DNA of 8,933 nucleotides from Lachnospiraceae bacterium (GTDB taxonomy: Bacteria; Bacillota; Clostridia; Lachnospirales; Lachnospiraceae). Shown piece after piece: positions 6,181-8,933 of this stretch. Every line of letters begins with the position of its first letter. Within the stretch, counting starts at the first letter, position 1. The notes beneath the pieces were generated by a model, which was not told the DNA's origin, did not search any database, and saw nothing but the letters and a program-made list of their open reading frames with translations. The position numbers were made by a program, and so were the translations under genes. The stretch is taken from contig JAILNW010000394.1 in the NCBI GenBank assembly GCA_024691145.1, positions 1 to 8,933 of the forward strand, in the 5' to 3' direction.

Positions 6181-7959
6181 TTAATCATGCTGTATAACAG
6201 CCTTTATTCTTCTTACTCCGCTTGAGCAAGCCTGTTCCTTCTGAATCTTGAAACTTCCAAGTTCTCCTGTTCTGTTGGCATGAGGTCCACCGCAAATCTC
6301 TTTACTGAACTCTCCCATCTCATAAACATAAACAGTCTCGCCATACTTGTTGCTAAAGAAACCTAATGCACCTGACTCCTTAGCTTCTTCATAAGACATC
6401 TCTTTCTTAACAATCTCAACATCTGCTTTAATTGCCTCGTTAACAAGTTTTTCAACTTCTGCAATCTCCTCTGGAGTCATCTTACGATCAAAACTAAAGT
6501 CAAATCTTAATCTCTCACTTGTAATATTACTTCCCTTCTGCTGAACACCTGTTCCAAGAACTTTTCTAAGTGCTCCCTGAAGAAGATGTGTTGCTGTATG
6601 AAGTCTTGCTGTCTCGTCATTACTTTCTGCAAGACCACCTTTAAACTTGCCTTCGCTTCCCTTTCTTGAAATCTCCTGATGCTTAGCAAAAAGTGCTTTA
6701 AATCCCTCTTCATCAACAGTAATTCCTCTTTCGTTACATAACTCAACAGTCATCTCGATAGGGAAACCGAATGTATCAAATAATCTGAATGCCTTCTCAG
6801 CTGGCAACTGCTTAGCATCTCCAAGGTTCTTAAGAGACTTTTCAAATTCCTTCATACCATCTTCGATAGTTTTAGCAAACTTCTTCTTCTCAGTTCTAAG
6901 AACCTCTGCAACCTGATTAAAGTTCCTCTTAACCTCTGGATAATAATCAGCAAATATATCTGATAATATGCTTACTATCTCAACATCAAAATCTTCATTA
7001 ATGTTAATCTCAAGCATCTTAGCATATCTAAGCATTCTTCTTATAAGTCTTCTAAGTACATAACCCTGGTCAGTATTAGAAGGTACTATATGAGCATCAT
7101 CAGAAGCAATCATCATAACTGCACGGCAGTGATCAGCTATAATTCTCATAGGTCTCTGATTCTCTTCTGTGTACTCTTTTCCTGATAATTCACAAATCTT
7201 TGTAATTACAGGCCACCATAACTCTGTTCTATAGTTATCATCAACACCAGCAAGTGCAGCTGTAGCTCTCTCTACACCCATACCAGTATCAACATTCTTC
7301 TGCTTAAGTTCAACAAACTCGCCACTTTCAAGATGGTTAAACTGCATAAATACGTTATTCCAAATCTCAACCCATCTGTCATCCTCTGGATCATAAACTT
7401 CAGGAGGCGGATTCTTAGTATCACTCCAATAGAAAATCTCAGTATCAGAACCACATGGTCCAAGCTGTTCTATAGAAGGCCACCAGTTATCCTCAGCTGG
7501 ACGGTAAGCTATATGCTTTTCAGAAATACCAGCCTTAATCCATAACTTAGCTGTCTCTTCATCCCTTGCAACTACTTCGTTACCTTCAAATACAGTAACA
7601 GAAAGATACTCTACAGGAATCTCAAGAACTTTAGTTAAGAACTCATAACTCCAGGCAACAGCATCTTCTTTAAAATAGTCACCAAGTGACCAGTTACCTA
7701 GCATCTCAAAAAATGTATGATGAGTCTTGTCTCCTACTGCTTCAAGGTCAGTAAGTCTGAAACACTTCTGATAATCAACAAGTCTTGTTCCAGCTGGATG
7801 TGGATTACCAAGTAAATATGGTACAAGAGGCATCATACCTGCTGTATTAAATAAGCATGTAGGATCATCAACAGGTACAACTGATGCTGATTCAATCTGC
7901 TTATGGTTTTTTGAAACAAAGAAATCAATGTATTTTTTCTTCAAATTAATAGTATCCAT
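6181..7959 (-). CDS. alaS: Compact alanyl-tRNA synthetase with editing domain but no C-Ala domain
   Basis: Charges tRNA-Ala with alanine in the cytoplasm. The class II catalytic core shows NTAGMMPLVPYL (38-49), motif 2 around HHTFFEMLGNWSLGDYFK (80-97), GPCGSDTEIFYW (167-178) and motif 3 DTGMGVERATA (224-234); tRNA-recognition helices follow to about 430. The editing domain retains all four zinc ligands: HTATH (His454, His458) and CGGPH (Cys556, His560). At 592 residues it is far shorter than the usual 870-880. The roughly 100-residue beta-barrel normally between the helices and HTATH is missing (FKGGLAESNDETARLH runs straight in), as is the whole C-terminal oligomerisation/C-Ala part. The gene ends cleanly at a terminator, so this is a compact family form, not decay. 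ATG at 7959-7957; an in-frame TAG four codons upstream rules out a longer start. It may be a second AlaRS in the genome. Confidence 0.9.
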   Translation of the reverse strand: MDTINLKKKYIDFFVSKNHKQIESASVVPVDDPTCLFNTAGMMPLVPYLLGNPHPAGTRLVDYQKCFRLTDLEAVGDKTHHTFFEMLGNWSLGDYFKEDAVAWSYEFLTKVLEIPVEYLSVTVFEGNEVVARDEETAKLWIKAGISEKHIAYRPAEDNWWPSIEQLGPCGSDTEIFYWSDTKNPPPEVYDPEDDRWVEIWNNVFMQFNHLESGEFVELKQKNVDTGMGVERATAALAGVDDNYRTELWWPVITKICELSGKEYTEENQRPMRIIADHCRAVMMIASDDAHIVPSNTDQGYVLRRLIRRMLRYAKMLEININEDFDVEIVSILSDIFADYYPEVKRNFNQVAEVLRTEKKKFAKTIEDGMKEFEKSLKNLGDAKQLPAEKAFRLFDTFGFPIEMTVELCNERGITVDEEGFKALFAKHQEISRKGSEGKFKGGLAESNDETARLHTATHLLQGALRKVLGTGVQQKGSNITSERLRFDFSFDRKMTPEEIAEVEKLVNEAIKADVEIVKKEMSYEEAKESGALGFFSNKYGETVYVYEMGEFSKEICGGPHANRTGELGSFKIQKEQACSSGVRRIKAVIQHD

Positions 7960-7998
7960 GTTTTTGCACTATCCCCAAATTAGAATAGCTACTCCTTT
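7960..7998 (-). promoter_or_regulatory. Displaced ribosome binding site with intervening hairpin before alaS
   Basis: The good Shine-Dalgarno AAAGGAG (7998-7992) is too far, 32 nt, from the ATG at 7959, while the nearer GGGGA (7976-7972) is weak and 12 nt away. Between them CTATTC (7988-7983) can pair with GGATAG (7974-7969), plus a flanking G-U pair. When this stem forms, only about 10 unpaired nt separate AAAGGAG from the ATG, and the nearer GGGGA is buried. The bridging role is inference. Confidence 0.35.
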
Positions 7999-8037
7999 CT
8001 GATAATTCTTATTTTCTATCATCTAAACACATTTTTT

Positions 8038-8066
8038 ATTGTATCATTATTTTCTCTACAAGTCAA
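8038..8066 (-). promoter_or_regulatory. Promoter of alaS
   Basis: On the minus strand, TTGACT (8066-8061), a 17-nt spacer and TACAAT (8043-8038) form a strong vegetative promoter. Transcription would start near 8031, leaving a leader of about 70 nt. That is too short for the T-box riboswitch that often controls clostridial synthetase genes. Confidence 0.75.
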
Positions 8067-8068
8067 TA

Positions 8069-8097
8069 TTGACAAGTTCTAAATTGATATTTATAAT
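8069..8097 (+). promoter_or_regulatory. Consensus promoter of the lipoprotein gene
   Basis: TTGACA (8069-8074), a 17-nt spacer and TATAAT (8092-8097) match the sigma-A consensus exactly. The -35 box is only 2 bp from the -35 box of the divergent alaS promoter, and together they form the perfect palindrome GTCAATATTGAC (8062-8073). Confidence 0.85.
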
Positions 8098-8134
8098 CAT
8101 ATATGTAGGTTTAATGAGATTTTGGAGGATGTTT

Positions 8135-8933
8135 ATGAAAAGATTATTGAAAATTTGTTTTACTATGTCACTGGCAGTTTTTATGTTTACAGGATGTAAA
8201 TCTTTAGAAAGTAATCCAGTTAATAATGGACCTGTTGAAACAGTTGTTCCAAGCCGTTTTGAAAAAGAGTCCCTTATTGATAAGGAAGATGGTTGGATTT
8301 ACACCTTAAATCTTACTCAGTCTATGGACAAAGATGGTTCCGATTCTTATCATTTTGACGGATATAATCTTAAGCATAGTACTATGGATGGTTTTTCAGG
8401 TTCAAGTTCAATTAACAGATTTAACTCTGTAGCCGATTCTATTCCTATGCTAAGCAATTCAAGTGAATATTTGAATGATGTAAAGAATATCAGTGAGTTT
8501 TTTACTGAAAAGAATTTTACAAAGGCTATAACTGACAAGGACCTTGCAGAATTAGAGTTAACAAAAATTGATAAAACTGATATTGTTGTTCTTTTCAATG
8601 CATTACTTAAAGAAGATTATAAAGATGTAACTCATAATGAAACTGAATATATTAATCTTCCTTATGCAGGTATTGAAAAACGATCAATCGAAGATAAAGA
8701 AAGTGTAATATTCTCATATTATTATACTATGAATACTTTTATGAGAGTAAATCTTGATATAGAGTATACTGACGGAACATTTTTATCTGATGCTATTGCT
8801 AACGGTACAGCAACAGATGAACAGAAATTACTTTACGAAAATCTTGATAAGATTAGCAAATATATTCTTCAGGAACAATCTATTGTAACAAAAGATGTAT
8901 TTGATAATCTTGAGGGTGCTGAATACTCAGTAA
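8135..8933 (+). CDS. Lipoprotein of unknown function, cut by right edge
   Basis: I do not recognise this protein. The 266 complete codons to the window end contain no stop. The N terminus is a lipoprotein signal peptide: MKRLLK, a hydrophobic stretch (about 7-19) and a lipobox FTGC with Cys21 as the lipidated residue. Mature sequence begins with a Ser/Asn/Pro-rich linker (22-40), and a folded acidic region follows, rich in Asp, Glu, Lys and Tyr. It includes DGWIYTLNLTQSMDKDGSDS near 52-71 and YYYTMNTFMRVNLDIEYTDG around 195-214. The region looks like a secreted beta-rich or mixed domain rather than a known solute-binding protein. GGAGG (8124-8128) sits 6 nt before the ATG, and the promoter upstream is full consensus, so it is probably well expressed on the outer face of the membrane. 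Start and export are secure; function is unknown. Confidence 0.85.
   Translation, partial: MKRLLKICFTMSLAVFMFTGCKSLESNPVNNGPVETVVPSRFEKESLIDKEDGWIYTLNLTQSMDKDGSDSYHFDGYNLKHSTMDGFSGSSSINRFNSVADSIPMLSNSSEYLNDVKNISEFFTEKNFTKAITDKDLAELELTKIDKTDIVVLFNALLKEDYKDVTHNETEYINLPYAGIEKRSIEDKESVIFSYYYTMNTFMRVNLDIEYTDGTFLSDAIANGTATDEQKLLYENLDKISKYILQEQSIVTKDVFDNLEGAEYSV

Noticed and set aside
6181..6183. The short alaS as a pseudogene or frameshifted full-length enzyme
   Set aside because: The sequence 3' of the stop is an immediate terminator and the convergent ohrR, with no trace of the missing domains, and the internal barrel is absent too. This matches a compact family form.
7960..8031. T-box riboswitch upstream of alaS
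   Set aside because: The predicted leader is only about 70 nt and contains neither the conserved T-box sequence nor a terminator/antiterminator pair.
8350..8598. Minus-strand open frame opposite the lipoprotein gene
   Set aside because: No ribosome binding site or recognisable motif, and it lies wholly within the lipoprotein reading frame, which has a promoter, ribosome binding site and signal peptide.

Overview
The window is AT-rich, has short intergenic gaps and strong AGGAGG-type ribosome binding sites, and its genes look clostridial: a Cache/HAMP/methyl-accepting pair, an OhrR, an unusual thioredoxin reductase and a short alanyl-tRNA synthetase. I infer an anaerobic or microaerophilic Firmicute of class Clostridia, probably Lachnospiraceae. 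The species cannot be fixed from this sequence. All large genes are intact except the two cut by the window edges.

Layout. (1) Positions 1-2971, minus strand: two tandem, clearly paralogous membrane receptors (Cache sensor, HAMP, methyl-accepting-type coiled coil with a diverged tip). The downstream copy runs off the left edge. (2) Positions 2972-3112: a divergent promoter region with a near-perfect 21-bp direct repeat, one copy over the -35 region of each promoter. (3) Positions 3113-3844, plus strand: a Sir2-family NAD-dependent deacylase. (4) Positions 3862-6177, plus strand: one peroxide-defence operon, gpx-trxB-trxA-ohrR, with a strong promoter covered by a tandem OhrR-type operator and a rho-independent terminator at the end. 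(5) Positions 6181-7959, minus strand: a compact 592-residue alanyl-tRNA synthetase, convergent with ohrR and sharing its terminator hairpin. (6) Positions 7960-8134: divergent, back-to-back promoters whose -35 boxes form a perfect palindrome. (7) From 8135 to the right edge, plus strand: an unrecognised lipoprotein, cut by the window end.

How it works together. The central operon reads as a self-contained circuit. OhrR, the last gene, should bind the operator in front of the first gene and let go when its Cys15 is oxidised by an organic hydroperoxide. That would release a cysteine glutathione peroxidase homologue that reduces the peroxide, a thioredoxin that re-reduces the peroxidase, and a thioredoxin reductase that recharges thioredoxin. 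The reductase lacks the usual NADPH-binding signature and resembles the ferredoxin- or flavin-linked clostridial type, so the electron source may be ferredoxin rather than NADPH. No ohrA peroxidase gene, the classical OhrR target, is present here; the GPx/thioredoxin module occupies its place. This circuit is the most interesting system in the window.
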